A stretch of DNA of 64,000 nt from Bolinopsis microptera (GCF_026151205.1 NC_087077.1:15970983-16034982), one strand, 5' to 3'. Positions 30,998-43,217 are shown, counted from the first letter of the stretch. The notes: generated from the letters alone by a model not told the origin. Translations and numbers: made by a program.

Positions 30998-32541
30998 GTG
31001 AGTTAGAATAGTAGCGGTACTCAGTGAGTTAGAGTAGTAGTGTTAGTAGCAGTGGTACTCAGTGAGTGGTAGACCCGAATATCAGTTGTAGCTGTGGGGT
31101 AGGGAATGACCTGGGGGAGACCATGCAATTTACCTTAATTAATTATAATAAGCTGATTGATTAAAAAACTCCTTCAAAGGTCTGTATATTAAATACCAGG
31201 TTAAATCGTGGCCCTAAAATAACTTTATTTGATGGTTCTTCCAGATTAATTTCCAGGAATAATAAATTACGACTATAAATCTGGCTGCTTGTCTCGTGGG
31301 ATTATGAGAGTAGCTCCAAATATTGGAATGTTTGATCTTGATCCAACATTTTGAGAATTGAAACCCAATAACTATAACTGTCGGTTAGCCTCTAATGCAT
31401 GATAATAGTTAGAGACAATTTGCTAAAATGCCTTATTCTTGCGGATTCTTGTAATAGAATGTTGCATGTTCAAATATTATGCCAATTTGATGATTTTCTG
31501 GAAGATAAAATAATTTCAACAATTTGATTTTGATCAACTCCAACTGAGTAAGAGTTATTCAGTTAGTTAGTTACCATTGAATAAGTCATGTGCATCATCA
31601 TAACAACAATCCCTTGCTACATTCATCCCATCTCCCAATAACTTAATACTTAAATAATCTTATAAATAACCTGGCAACACAATTACCATGGTGCCTAAAT
31701 ATATTACCAGTTGGTTCTTTATTGAACAGGGCACATCTTAATTAATTGAAATAACATTACCATGAATCAGCTAACTGTAGCTAGCTCCTTTATAAAGATT
31801 GAGACTGCTCCTTTATAAAGATTGGGGCTGCACCTGTAAATGAACTAATCCAGCACACTGGATATAATAAGCCACATACCATAAGCAGTTACAGACCGGA
31901 TAACTCCGTGTCATATTGCACTTTATTTCTGGTATTATTCTATTCTGAGTAATATTTCTTACGACGTTTAAAACGGAATTGAAGCTCTTTCAATAGATCT
32001 CACATTGTCAGAACTAAAATTGAGTCGAAACAAATCACCTAGCTGCTATGTGACAAATAACCCTCTAGCCACAATGTGACTGATTACAGAACTAATCTGT
32101 CAGAACGTTATGAGATATTAAAGTAAGCTAATCTGTACAATAAATCTTCTAAGTAATAAGTTCTTTGTACACTCGCATTAATCAGTGAGGATCACAAACC
32201 CGTAGATTCACAATTCACATTTACCCTGCTTCTAGCACCACCAGTAATCAGTAGTGTGATCACACTTATTAATTGCAATTGTTTGTTGTAACCCTTGTTC
32301 AGCTAGAGATGGAGAAAGGGACCCTTTACTTTTATTCAAGATTGCAATTCGGGTTTCAAAACACGTACGATGTAACGGTGGGAGGGTATAGTAGTGGTGG
32401 CTTGCACTGGAATTTCTTTGTTAATAGAACCCGTCCCTAATCTCGCATCGGGAAATAATCCAACTCAATTCTGAGTGTAAATACGGGTAGTACCTACAAG
32501 AGTATTTATTTATTGGGAACTGATTGGTTTACTGTTTTCAG
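30998..32541. other. intron E-F of the dystrophin-like gene
   Basis: It begins with a local duplication of the exon end: agtgagttagaatagtag is repeated with variation at 30998-31070. The remaining 1.4 kb shows no gene. A second local duplication, gctcctttataaagattg, lies at 31785-31822. Confidence 0.55.
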
Positions 32542-32636
32542 TGAAGCACGAGGCTAAGTGTGGAGCGTGTAAATGCTACCCTATACTGGGGCTAAGATAC
32601 CGCTGCTTAAAGTGCGTCAACCTAGACCTCTGTCAG
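32542..32636 (+). CDS. dystrophin-like exon F: first half of ZZ zinc finger
   Basis: Acceptor ACTGTTTTCAG, donor GTCAG|GTTAGC; phase 1 in, 0 out. It encodes [20 protein letters not shown] and [10 protein letters not shown]. The Cys pairs C-x2-C, C-x2-C and the start of the third (LC) match the ZZ finger of dystrophins. The fourth pair and the His ligands should be in the next exon, which was not found with certainty. Confidence 0.88.
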
Positions 32637-35040
32637 GTTAGCTGTGTTTATTTTGTAATTACTTTAGTTATTTAATTGATAATACTCAAATAATATTTTT
32701 TAAACTCAAAGTTGTGTTATTCCCCACTCCAGGTTTGGACATTTTGTTCCTAATTTACCATTTGAATTGCTCACATCATATCCCTCATTGTGTCACGCTC
32801 GCAAAGATAACAGATAATCCGTTTGTCAAGTTCTGAGTATCATATTTCATGGGAATTTTCAGTTTCCATGGCAACCATCACCCTGCTGAAAATAAAGACT
32901 TATCTTAATTCGAATTTTATTGAACAAATTTGATGCTTATTAAAACTATTGAGTAAGAGTACTCTAAAAAACGTTTTCCTGATTACGTAGCCTTAGCCAA
33001 ATAGGTAAGTAGTGAGAGGTGAGTAATTATCGCTGCAGTAAACACCCAGAACCTATCGATCTAAAGGCCCGGTACATTGTTGGCAGGTATATAATTGCCG
33101 GTCACCATTTCCGGTAAGTAAAGTTGAATCATTGCTTTACTGGTTGTAAAGTTAGACACACTGTTCTGTTCTATTGAAGGCTCGCAACCGAGCTGGAGCA
33201 AATGTAATGTTAACGCCAGGGTGAATGGTGCTTGATGTTAACATCACACGTGATGTGTATTTTAGATACAATGCAGGGGGCAATAGTTACACCTGAAGAA
33301 GGTTGCTTGTTTAGGAGACATCGCACATTCAATTGCATGTTAACGGTCCTTGTGAGATTGTATTAAGGATGTCATGCACATTATCTCAAAAGTGGGAGGA
33401 TAATGATAATCCCACTTGTATTACATAGCCCCTGTATGCTGTACGTCATTGTGGTCTGTAAGTTATAATACCGTCATGTCCTAGATAATACTGATACATA
33501 CTCTAGTTCTATGATGGGGGTCTGGCCATCATTAATTACGGTTGCCATGGCGACTATTACGGTTGCCATGCCGACTAGGAGGTTACACGTTCCTCACAAA
33601 ACTAGGTCGTTATCTTTGTTCAGCTTGCTCTCTCTCTTCCAGCGTGCCAACTACCTGTCTAAGTGCTTGTCACGTGTTATCTCATGTGGAATGTCACGTC
33701 TTCTGATATTATGTTTTTGTATCCCAAATATTTTGGATATGGTACATTTTCCTGCCATATCCGACGATGTTTCGTAAAAAAGAGCTACAATTTGGGACAA
33801 GAAGCGCCCCCCTCTGATGGCGCATAGCGGAGTGTGCGGGGTACGACACTACACTGGAGGTCACGTGTTATGGTTAGCAGGACCATTTCAGTGGTGATAT
33901 TCCCAACTTTATAACAAATTTCTCTCCTTGTGTAAATTTGTATTGATCCCGTTTGATGCGACATCAAACGACATCAAACGTTTGATGTCGCATCAAACGG
34001 GATCAATACCAATTTACACAAGAATACATTGCAACCATGCGACTCATATAATAATAAACCATATTCCAATCCGGATTTCACAAATTTCTCTCCCCTAGAC
34101 TCTAAAGTCGTAGTGAATGATGGATTGGTATACACTGAACAATACACTGCATTTTGGAAGAATGCCAGCGATTTTTTACACGTGAAGAATCTTAACACTT
34201 ACTGAGGTCTAACTGTTGAGTTCTGAAAGTAGTGTCTAAATTCTCAATATCTGCGCTGTAGACTTCATTGCAAAAATATAATTTTCTGGATTGGATCAGA
34301 GAATTAAATTTACTGTTACTTCAATAAAATTTAAATTGTAAAAATAATCGTTTAAGATTTCAGTTTATAATACTAGAACATTGCTAAAAATCGATAGATT
34401 TCAACTCCATTTGTGAACAAAGGTTCACTTTTTAGTCCCTTAAAAAAAGTATTTTAGCTGTTGCTGGGGAGATATCGTTAAGTTTACAATATAATAAAAT
34501 ACAGTTAAAGATCATAAAAACTGTTCCGAAACTTGTCAGTCGGTCTGATCAATCCTTTGAACTTTTAAACAAAATCAGAAGCCATAGTCTGTAGCATAAA
34601 ATGTATTACTAATAATGTATCATAAATAACTTAGAGAATATTATTATAGACTAAAATTATTCATTTAATTCAATTGTAAACATATTTAAGGTCAATCCTC
34701 TCCCTCCAACTTGTTAGAACATTCCTTTTACATCTTACATTTACCTCAATATTTTCAAAAGGAATGAGAATTCTGCCGGGGTTAACTGACTGGTTAATAA
34801 TTATTTGTAGAGCCAACAATACCTGGCAGTGTGACGGTATGACAGGTGAGAAATAGTCGTTATTACCAGTAGTTACAATATCAAGTAGCTACAATATATT
34901 CTCATGACAGAACAGTGAGTCAGTAGTTCACTGTCAAGATATCAGCTGAACTCGTTAGAGCGGATATATCACGTACATCCTGCTGGAACACTGTTATTAA
35001 CCGTTTCTATCATCATTTCACGTTGCTTGAACTATATAAT
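32637..35040. other. intronic interval before the SRCR/mucin gene
   Basis: This is the left part of the 14.7-kb intron. It holds a long palindrome (33927-34022). A small open segment with good splice-like borders at about 34811-34850 (NNTWQCDGMT) is not linked to anything. A 47-nt segment at about 33076-33122, readable as VGRYIIAGHHF, has faint ZZ-like spacing but breaks phase. No gene is called here. Confidence 0.4.
33927..34022. repeat. 96-bp palindrome (44-bp arms)
   Basis: The left arm reads CTTGTGTAAATTTGTATTGA onward to CATCAAACG at 33970; the right arm from about 33979 is its inverse, ending TTTACACAAG. Arms differ at one or two bases and are separated by about 8 bp. The arm itself contains GTTTGATG-CGA-CATCAAAC, a shorter nested palindrome. 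No coding role is supported. Confidence 0.75.
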
Positions 35041-36740
35041 ATGAAAGTAGTTTACTTTATTCTACCCTGGGTCATTATCACCGTTTTGTCCTCCAGCACC
35101 CATTCTTCAGGTGAAAAATGAGACTATTTTACGATACTATCTCCAAATAGCCTAGTCTGGATACGAATCTAACAGGACGTTTTCTACTCTATTAAAGGAA
35201 CTGGTGACTACTCACTTATTCCACTTGAAGCTTCCTCTTATCCTGTATATTTACCCTACACTAAGTTTCAGAGAACACACTAAAAGACACTACTATTACT
35301 ACAACACTAAAAGACACGTTCTCTATCTGGAGCGAAGACAGAGTCCCCGCCAACTCAGGAGCTCTACTGATGTCACGTGACCCTCTAACCCAGCCTCTAA
35401 ACGTGTGTAGAAGGAGCTCTAGTGGCAGCTACAAACCCAACACACAGTCTGCAGAGTGTATCTGTAGGGGACTAGGTTACCACAAGCTGGCCCTGGTTAC
35501 TAACCTGAAGTCTAAACTCCTGTACCAGTTCACGGAGAACTACAGTGGTGTGGTGGGAGGAGTGGAGGTGAGGTGTAGTCAGGTGGAGGGTCACGTGGTA
35601 TACAATGTTACACGTGACCTGTCCGCTGTGTGTTCAAGTACCTACTATTACACCTATCTCTCCTGCTCGTGTAATGCAGAGTATGTGGTCACTCCTACAG
35701 GATGCAGGAGATCACATCAGACTACTCTACCTCCTTCTGTGGTTACCACGGTTACTACTCCTCATCCAGCTCCTGTGGTTGGTAGTAGTACTGCACCTCC
35801 AGCTCCTGTGGTTGGAAGTAGTACTGCACCTCCAGCTCCTGTGGTTGGAAGTAGTACTGCACCTCCAGCTCCTGTGGTTGGAAGTAGTACTGCACCTCCA
35901 GCTCCTGTGGTTGGTAGTAGTACTGCACCTCCTGCTCCTGTGGTTGGAAGTAGTACTGCACCTCCTGCTCCTGTGGTTGGAAGTAGTACTGCACCTCCAG
36001 CTCCTGTGGTTGGTAGTAGTACTGCACCTCCTGCTCCTGTGGTTGGAAGTAGTACTGCACCTCCTGCTCCTGTGGTTACTACTGCACCTCCTGCTCCTGT
36101 GGTTGGTAGTAGTACTGCACCTCCAGCTCCTGTGGTTACTACTGCACCTCCAACTCCTGTGGTTGGTAGTAGTACTGCACCTCCATCTCCATTGTCTCCT
36201 GATGAACTAGATGAGCCCACTGAAAGTTCTGATCTAACAGAGGACAATACTGCAGCTACTGATCAGACTAATAGTGAAGTAGACTGTTCACATTGTGGAG
36301 GAGCTGATGAGGACTGTGGACAAGGAACTGTGAGTAGTGAGGATTGGGGAGGAGAACTAAGTGATAAGGATTGTGAGGGAGCTACAAAAGGAACTGCGAG
36401 TAGTGAGGATTGGGGAGGAGAACTAAGTGATAAGGATTGTGAGGGAGCCACAAAAGGATCAGACGATAAAACAAGTCACCAGAAAACAGGTTGTAAAGAA
36501 GCACTTGAACAGCTAACTATAATCCTGTACACAGTATCTAGTGTGGGTAGTGTTAGTGTTATTCTAGTTGTAGTTTGTACAGTGTACTGGTGTAGGAGGA
36601 GAGAGTCTGGTGCTACAGATAACATAGAGTCTGGTGCACTGAGAGGGGGTGGAGGGGGTCCTGGTGCTGGTGGTCTGGAGATGTCTGACAAACCAGGCTT
36701 TCAGAGAGTGTCCACGTGTGATCATAGTTGGGAAATGTGA
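35041..36740 (+). CDS. SRCR-like, mucin-stalk single-pass receptor (512 aa)
   Basis: Two exons, 35041-35110 and 35272-36740, join in phase 1 (TTCAG|GTGAAA donor, CTAAGTTTCAG acceptor). Residues 1-20 are a signal peptide (MKVVYFILPWVIITVLSSS). The ectodomain starts with a Cys-rich domain: LNVCRR, AECICRGLGY, GGVEVRCSQ and YYYTYLSCSC follow the order of conserved blocks in scavenger receptor cysteine-rich domains, although it is divergent. Next is a stalk of about a dozen 11-residue APPAPVVGSST repeats, likely O-glycosylated, and an acidic duplicated 25-residue unit (SSEDWGGELSDKDCEGATKG). A membrane segment (VSSVGSVSVILVVVCTVYWC) is followed by CRRR and a short Gly-rich tail. It probably acts at the cell surface; its ligand is unknown. 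The gene lies inside an intron of the dystrophin-like gene, on the same strand. Confidence 0.8.
35766..36185 (+). repeat. 33-bp coding minisatellite
   Basis: About twelve units of ccagctcctgtggttggtag(tagtactgcacct) encode APPAPVVGSST. Three units near the right end are shortened or varied. The unit length is a multiple of three, so copy-number change keeps the frame. Confidence 0.9.
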
Positions 36741-37322
36741 GATATTAAACGTCACGTGATCTGCAATATGACACGTGACTTGTGAGATATTACACGTGTT
36801 CTGGATTAGGAAACTGAAAAACTCGTGTAGGTAACTTAAAGGGCAAGAGTTTACCCATTTTGAACTTGTGCTAGAATAGACAATCAGCATTTGGCCGATT
36901 TGTTGGCTTTGTATAAAATTTAGTGTGTTTTGGTTATATTATATTAAATCATACTTGTATGTTTGGATGATCAGACGTGTATATCATTGGATAGTTGCCT
37001 ATGCTTAAATCATATATATCATATTATGATAAACATGTTATAGATATTACTTATACAAATTAACATATCATGACGTTTCAGAATTCAGACGGTAGTTTGT
37101 AATCTGTTTACTGTAAAGTCACTGTATAAACTTACAAACCTAGAAGTGACCGAATCCGTTAATCGGTATTACGGTAATTGCGGTAAAAGCACTGTGCTTA
37201 CGGTATTACCGTTAATCGGTATTACGTACATGTAATACACTATTAAGTTATGATGTAAAACCATAGCTTGTATTAATTGATATTTGGAGTAGTGGAGAGT
37301 AAACATGTGGTTTGTGGTTTTT
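36741..37322. other. non-coding interval
   Basis: 3' flank of the SRCR/mucin gene. At 37150-37225 the words gttaatcggtattacggtaa and ggtattaccgttaatcggta give a local duplication with inverted parts. No gene seen. Confidence 0.5.
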
Positions 37323-37550
37323 GGGCACTCCTTACCTCCCTCCCTTCCTTGCTTGTGTGGGCACTCATTACCTCCCTCCCTTCCTTGCTTGTGTGGGCAC
37401 TCCTTACCTCCCTCCCTTCCTTGCTTGTGTGGGCACTCCTTACCATCCTCTATTCCTTGCTTGTGTGGGCACTCCTTACCTCCCTCCCTTCCTTGCTTGT
37501 GTGGGCACTCCTTACCTCCCTCTCTTCCTTGCTTGTGTGGGCACTCTTCT
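37323..37550. repeat. 36-bp minisatellite
   Basis: Units starting gggcactccttacctccctc at 37323, 37359, 37395, 37431, 37467, 37503 and 37539 (last one partial). The period is exactly 36 bp and few bases vary. Because 36 is a multiple of three and the unit lacks stops, several frames on both strands are open; none is a credible gene. Confidence 0.92.
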
Positions 37551-38433
37551 TCCACCCCATTCTTTGCTTTTATTTACTCTAAACATTGCACAAAGTCCCA
37601 GAAAATTTCTTCTCATGCACTCTAAAGTTCTAAACCATATCGTGGTAGGACTCCTCTTGTTGAGGAGTGTTGTTATAATCCACAATGTACATTCCTGCTA
37701 AAATTTGTTCTCGTGGCTAAACCTTATCTCTCAATTTCACAAGCAAATTAATGGTCAATTATTGGTCTTGTTCCCTCTGTGACTATTAATTATTTAAGTA
37801 TTTAATTACTAATTAATTATTAGTATTATAGATTACAGTGAATCATAAAAATCGAGCTACTATAATTAGATTACGAACTAATGGAAGTCCTCAGTTTTAA
37901 TTAAATCGTTTGCTTTCGTTTGTTTAAACTTCTCCGACATATTCTATTTAAATTCAATTTGAGTAACAAACACTCGAATTAAAGAATAACTGTGTTTCTA
38001 GAAAAGTTTAAAATTTTTACAAAATATAAAATAATCACCTCAAACAAACTGTCTTCAATCGTCCAGTTAGAAAATTGTCTTTGTTATCAGTTAAAAAATC
38101 CAAAATTTAAACCAGTAATGTTTCAGCCTCACATCTATTTCGCAAATTAAATTTCGCAGAAAGAAAAGAAAAGAGAATCTTTGAATGTGCGTCAAAAAAT
38201 AAAAAAGTAATATTTGAAATCCAATGCAATGAGTTAAAATTATTCACGTCGCTAAAATGAGGACAAAGAAATAAAACACTATACTAAAAGAAATCTATAT
38301 TTTTACGATTGATTAAGTCAGATTAATTAAGATATGTCATCTTCAAGTTTGAGTAAAACCAGTTTTATACACAGACGACACTGTTCCAACTCCTAACCTA
38401 TCTCAACTCTCAATTAAAATGTGACCACCAAAC
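37551..38433. other. non-coding interval
   Basis: AT-rich intronic sequence between two minisatellites. No gene or mobile element recognised. Confidence 0.5.
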
Positions 38434-38720
38434 ATGCTAACTAAGCTTACTAAGGTTACTAAGCTTACTAAGGTTACTAAGCTAACTAAGCTTACTAAGG
38501 TTACTAAGCTAATTAAGCTAACTAAGCTAATTAAGCTAACTAAGCTTACTAAGCTTACTAAGCTAACTAAGCTTACTAAGCTAACTAAGCTTACTAAGCT
38601 AACTAAGCTTACTAAGCTAACTAAGCTTACTAAGCTAAATAAGCTAACTAAGCTTACTAAGCTAACTAAGCTTACTAAGCTAACTAAGCTTACTAAGCTA
38701 AATAAGCTTACTAAGCTGAC
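38434..38720. repeat. 18-bp/9-bp tandem repeat (ctaactaagcttactaag)
   Basis: Variants of the 18-mer ctaactaagcttactaag run for about 285 bp, with ggtt and aatt variants concentrated at the left end. The array encodes an artefactual LTKLTK frame. Its right end touches the last codons of the minus-strand receptor gene. Confidence 0.9.
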
Positions 38721-40078
38721 TCAACTCTCATGTAATATGTGACCACCAAACAAGCGTATCTCCACATAAACCCAACAGTTTTCCTCATTGGTTTCTGTAG
38801 AAAGAAGATAAGGCAGGTAGATATACCCTGTATAATGTCAGGGCAGTGGTAGGAGTACATGAAGTTGGTGGGGGAACCAAGGTAGTTCCTCATTTTTATC
38901 CATACTTCCGGGTAGCAGCCTGTGGTTTAAAAGTGGTTAAAAGTGGTTAAAAGTGGTTAAAAGTGGTTAAAAGTGGTTAAAAGTGGTTAAAAGTGGATTT
39001 TGCTGACGTAGGAAATCTTGAGAACTCTCTCCGGGATGATTTCTGGGACGACCATTTCCCGTTGGCATCGCTTAAATTCGAATTATTTCCGACAGAGAAT
39101 TAAATTTAGACATATTTGACTGTCCTACCTGGATAGAGGACATAATATAATATAAGGTAACAGGTGATGTCCATATAAGGTAACACTACCTGGGGAGAGG
39201 GATAGTTTCATGGCTAGTACGTAGTGAAGGGTAAAGTTAACATCAAACATCAGATCTGAGAGGAAGAGGAGAGAGAGGAGTAGTGCGGCTGATTTTATGT
39301 GAGGGTAGATCATCTTACGAGTGCTGTTGGGGGTACTTTGGCTGGGGGACAGTGTGTTGTCAGACATAATGGCGGAAGGACGGTATTTTAGTACCATCTT
39401 TATCAGGTAGAGGACAGATATGAAGGATACTATCACCCCAACAAAATGTATAAGTTGTAAAGCAACAAGAAAAACAAAGCCATATCTGTTCAACGAATCC
39501 TCCAATTGTTTATCACCACTGAAATGCGCGTCCTTAACCTTCAACTGATAGTAGTACCCGATACCACCATAGCCTACAGCAGCAGCCCAAATACCCACAC
39601 ATAAGATTGTGATCCTCCTCGAATTAAGCACGTTTCTGGAAAGCTGGACCACTCGGTAAGGAATAACCACGTACATAAGCCGGATAATGTAGATAGGGAG
39701 GACAAAGCTGACTCTTACCACACGGAACACATCCTCCACTCCATTTGCTACGTAGGTGTAGAGGTTTGTTCCGTTGTAGAAATTCTGTCCGGATATTTTA
39801 AGAGGAGCTTTGCCGCTTTCGAAGAGAAAGAAAGTGTTAGCACTCATCATGAGGTGAGCAATGCAGATGTTAGCACAGAAAGTTGATGACAAGGGCGTGG
39901 TCCCCAGCCACTTAGACCTGATGTAGATGGTGATTAACAGTGAAATGTTAATGACAGCCCCTAGAAAAGAGAAGATGTGGTCTGCAACTGGGAGGATCTT
40001 ATTCGGAAAAGTGTTGTTAGTGTTGTAGTGAAGTTCTGATCTGTTCCGGCAGTTCCAGTTATCTAGAGGTTCCAGCAT
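38711..40078 (-). CDS. 7TM rhodopsin-like G-protein-coupled receptor
   Basis: Exon 1 is 40078 down to 39190 and exon 2 is 38919 down to 38711, joined in phase 1 (CCCCAG|GTAGTG donor, AAACCACAG acceptor). Together they give 364 residues. The N-terminus has N-glycosylation sites (NRS, NNT). Membrane helices lie near residues 33-54, 66-87, 118-143, 156-177, 199-230 and 260-285; exon 2 supplies the seventh (SYHCPDIIQGISTCLIFF) followed by KPMRKTV. The DRY motif at the end of helix 3 is replaced by IPYR, and NPxxY by CPDII, so it is a divergent member; ligand and coupling cannot be guessed. The intron carries a decamer repeat. Without splicing the frame would stop inside helix 7. The gene is nested antisense in the dystrophin-like intron. 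Exon 2's last codons enter the 18-bp repeat. Confidence 0.78.
38930..38998. repeat. 10-bp tandem repeat (ttaaaagtgg)
   Basis: About six to seven perfect units of ttaaaagtgg sit inside the small intron of the receptor gene, next to its acceptor. Confidence 0.9.
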
Positions 40079-41698
40079 CTTCTTGGTGACGTGGATTTAG
40101 TGAAAATTTATCAGTTTTAATATGAAACGTAACTACTACTTATAAGAAAGACTAGCTTGAAAATGAGTACTGCAGTATAACAGTCGATGTATACATAAAG
40201 GAATGTGGTAGGAAAATGATTTATAGAGATGGAACCCGTAAAACAATATTTTCCCTAACAAATAAAGATTACTACTCAAATAAAGAATTCAGAACAAAAT
40301 ACTAGTTCAGACCATCTTTCGATATAATACGCCAATAGATCACAACAATTAGACTACACGCTAACATTCTAATGATCTCGAGTAATTTAATCTATAAAAA
40401 CGTATCCCTAAGTTCACAAAATATATCTGCAAGAATGTCTAGACTCTAAAATCACTGACGATTTCCAACTTGGTTATCTGCTAACACATCACTGCACAGT
40501 ACTCAATTGGGAACTATATTTTGATAAATATTGCTAAACTTACCTTATTGAAGAAACGTTTACAACTAAATTCCAACCATCCCGCCAGGAATGTTTTCTG
40601 AAAGGGGAGGTGTATAAAAACCACGACGAAACTCACCCCTTGAAGGAGTACATCAGACAGGTAACTTATCCGTGAATAAGGGGAGGGGGATGTGGGGGAG
40701 GGGGGGGACTCTTTGTTGAGTCGGTTCTTACTTTCTATCGTTCTGGCCGTTGTGCAAGAGGCAAAATTCAAGTGAGGCAGGTTTTTCTTTAAACTGATGA
40801 CCCATCGTAAAGTTCGGAGATATTTAAATTAATGGTTGGGACGTAGGGGTATAACTGACTTCAAGAGAAGCTAAAGCCTGAAATAGGATATTAATATGGT
40901 CCCCCTAAATCCTCAGGAGAGTTCCAAAAACAAACATTCCTATCGTCCCTTGTCCACAGGGAGGTTAGATTTGCCAACTTCTACTATCAGATACTTTTTA
41001 AACACGTTGCTAGGCAACGTTTAGGTTAACACGTTGATACAATCCAATTAGGCAACATATAGGTGCGGTTAAATGTTTCTACTAAACGTAGCCATTGGTA
41101 CAATCCTCGTCAGTTGTAGCATACCAAGAAACATTCCGATCAGAACGACCACCTTTATCTTTTAGTGCTATTTAACCTTTCAGCGAACCACCCTTACTAC
41201 CCGTTATCAGTGCGTGATGTCCATAATTGACATTTTAGGGGATGTTGACAGTTCCAAATAAATTCTTTCCATTCATCTCTATAATCTACATATTTGTTTA
41301 AATGCTCAAAATTTAAATATTATTTTACTTTTGTTGCGAATTCCTTTCTTTTAAAAGAGATTGTTTAGACAAGGTTAGCTGTGAAGAGTTTGTGTCAATG
41401 TTTCGTTGTTGGTAGCTGCTTTTCTATAGAATATAACACTTCTTGTATCGTTAAACTGTTATTTTTAACAGTTCATAAATAACTTTGTAGATAACATTAT
41501 AAATAACTTTATGAAAAACTTCATGAATAACTTTATAAATAACTTTATAAATAACTTTATGAAAAACTTCATGAATAACTAACATTGTCGTTAACATACT
41601 AACCTTGAAAAAATGTTAGTAAGTAAGTAAATATGCTCTACTGCGATAGTATGATTATTCATTATAAAATTATTCACAAGTTTACCTCGGTAGATAAA
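40079..41698. other. divergent promoter interval between receptor and charged-helix genes
   Basis: It separates the minus-strand receptor from the plus-strand coiled-coil gene. On the minus strand a GT donor follows TTCAATAAG near 40545, so a non-coding first exon of the receptor may lie at about 40545-40800. At 41465-41580 the words ataactttataaataacttt and gaaaaacttcatgaataact are repeated. A lone match to the TA-flanked transposon's internal motif occurs at 41222. Confidence 0.4.
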
Positions 41699-43217
41699 AT
41701 GTACTCCTCCCCTGCAACTCAACCTCGTTCCTCCTACGGTCCACTCCGCAAACGTTCCTCCTACGGTCCACTCCGCAAACATTCCTCCTACGGTCCACTC
41801 CGCAAACATTCCTCCTACGGTCCACTCCGCAAACCTTCCAACATGTCCCACATTTACAGAGTGAGAAACTATGGCTACGGTATAACCAACACCAGAGCAG
41901 CCATGCCCACTGCAACCTACCCCCGGTACCAGACAGTGGTGTTTGTAGAGCGGGGACAAGTCACGTGTCCTACCAAGGAAACTGCTGTTAAAGAGGTCAC
42001 CACTGCTACGAACAACAGGAGGTTGATGAGGTGGGATCCTACCAGGTGGGACCCTACTAGGTGGGACCCTATTAGACTCTCTCGTTACCAGGAGGAGGAG
42101 GGTGGTGTCTATAGTTACAGTTACTTGTACGGTGAAATACACTATGGAACACACGATACAATAAAGCATGGATCGAATGGTGGAATAAATGGTGAAATGA
42201 ATGGTGGAATGAACAATTACTTAAACTGTGAAGTAAACGTTGGAACGAGCCGTGGAATGAACGGGAAGAACTCGCGTGAAATAAAGATAGTCAGCTACCC
42301 AAGAGCAAAGCCCGTTATTGCTTATTGGAATATGGGCCCCGTTTATGCTCAGAAGTTCACATATTGTTGTGATTTTGATGAGTCCGCCCTGGTGAACAGA
42401 AAAAAGTTTAAATTCTCGGGTGACAATGAACTAGACGAATACGAGAAGAATAAACAAGAAAGATTAAGATTGACTGAAAAGAGAGACGAGAAAGAGGCAG
42501 CAGAGAGGGAGAAACGTCGTCTGGAACGTCTGGAACGGGAGACGCTGGAAAAGGAGACAGTAGCCCTCGAGCAGAGAGAATGGGAAAGACTGGAACAGCA
42601 ACGTTTAGATAAGCTCCGGGTGACTAGGGACGAAAAAGCGAGGTTAAGGATGGAGAAACTGAGGAGGCAACAGGAAGAACAGGAGAGAGAAAATATCAGA
42701 AGACATGCTGAGCGAGAAGCAGCTGCTAGGCAGCGCGAGGAGCAGGAACTTGCAGAGACGTTACGGTTACAAAGGGAGAGGGAGGAGCGAGAGAGGCTGG
42801 CTAGGGAGAATAAGGGGAACAATGAGAGAGAGCGAAAAGAAAAGGAGGCTCAAAGAGAGGCAGAGAAACAGGCAAGAATAAAAGAAAAGAAAGAAAAGGA
42901 GGAGCAAAAGGAGAGGGAGAGAAGAGAAAGAGAGGAGACAGAAAGACTGAGGAGAGAACAACAAGAGGAAGAAAGGTTGAAGAAGGAGAAAGAAGAAGCG
43001 GATCGTAGAGCAGTAGAAAACGCAGAGAGATTATCTCGAGAAGAGGCAGAAAGACTGGCTAAAATAGAAGCCAAGAAAGAAAAGGAGGAACAGGAGGAGA
43101 GGGAGAGAAGAGAAGGAGAGGAGACAGAAAGACTGGAAAGGGAGAAAGAGGAGAGGGAGAGAAAAAGACAAGAGATGGAGAGATTGAAGAAGGAAAAAGA
43201 GGATGAGAGGGAGAGAG
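41699..43217 (+). CDS. charged single-helix/coiled-coil protein, N-terminal part
   Basis: The likely start is ATG at 41699 (aaaATGt), though the frame is open from 41633. Residues 10-45 contain four units of the type RSSYGPLRK, encoded by a 27-bp repeat, and a little later WDPTR is repeated three times. From about residue 245 the chain becomes almost pure E, K, R, A and L (for example EKRDEKEAAEREKRRLERLE) and continues so to the end, forming a very long stable helix or coiled coil. In this frame coding quality fails near 43215, and the same style of sequence resumes one base later in the next frame. The family is not identifiable; a cytoskeletal or scaffold role is an inference. Nested in the dystrophin-like intron, same strand. 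Confidence 0.65.

Noticed and set aside
33076-33122. Possible ZZ second-half exon (VGRYIIAGHHF)
   Set aside because: The acceptor is weak, the expected Cys is missing and its length of 47 nt breaks the phase with both neighbours.
35200-35271. Alternative second exon of the SRCR/mucin gene starting at GGAACTGGTGAC
   Set aside because: In the required phase it runs into a TAA before reaching the SRCR frame; the acceptor at 35271 gives one continuous frame.
35605-36247. Leu-rich, Tyr/Gln-rich and Gly/Ala-rich open frames within the mucin-type repeat
   Set aside because: They are alternative readings of a 33-bp repeat; only the frame with signal peptide and membrane span is supported.
37169-37701. 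Several overlapping open frames on both strands
   Set aside because: They are produced by a stop-free 36-bp minisatellite and are not genes.
38434-38742. LTKLTK repeat protein
   Set aside because: Translation of an 18-bp tandem repeat with no other coding evidence.
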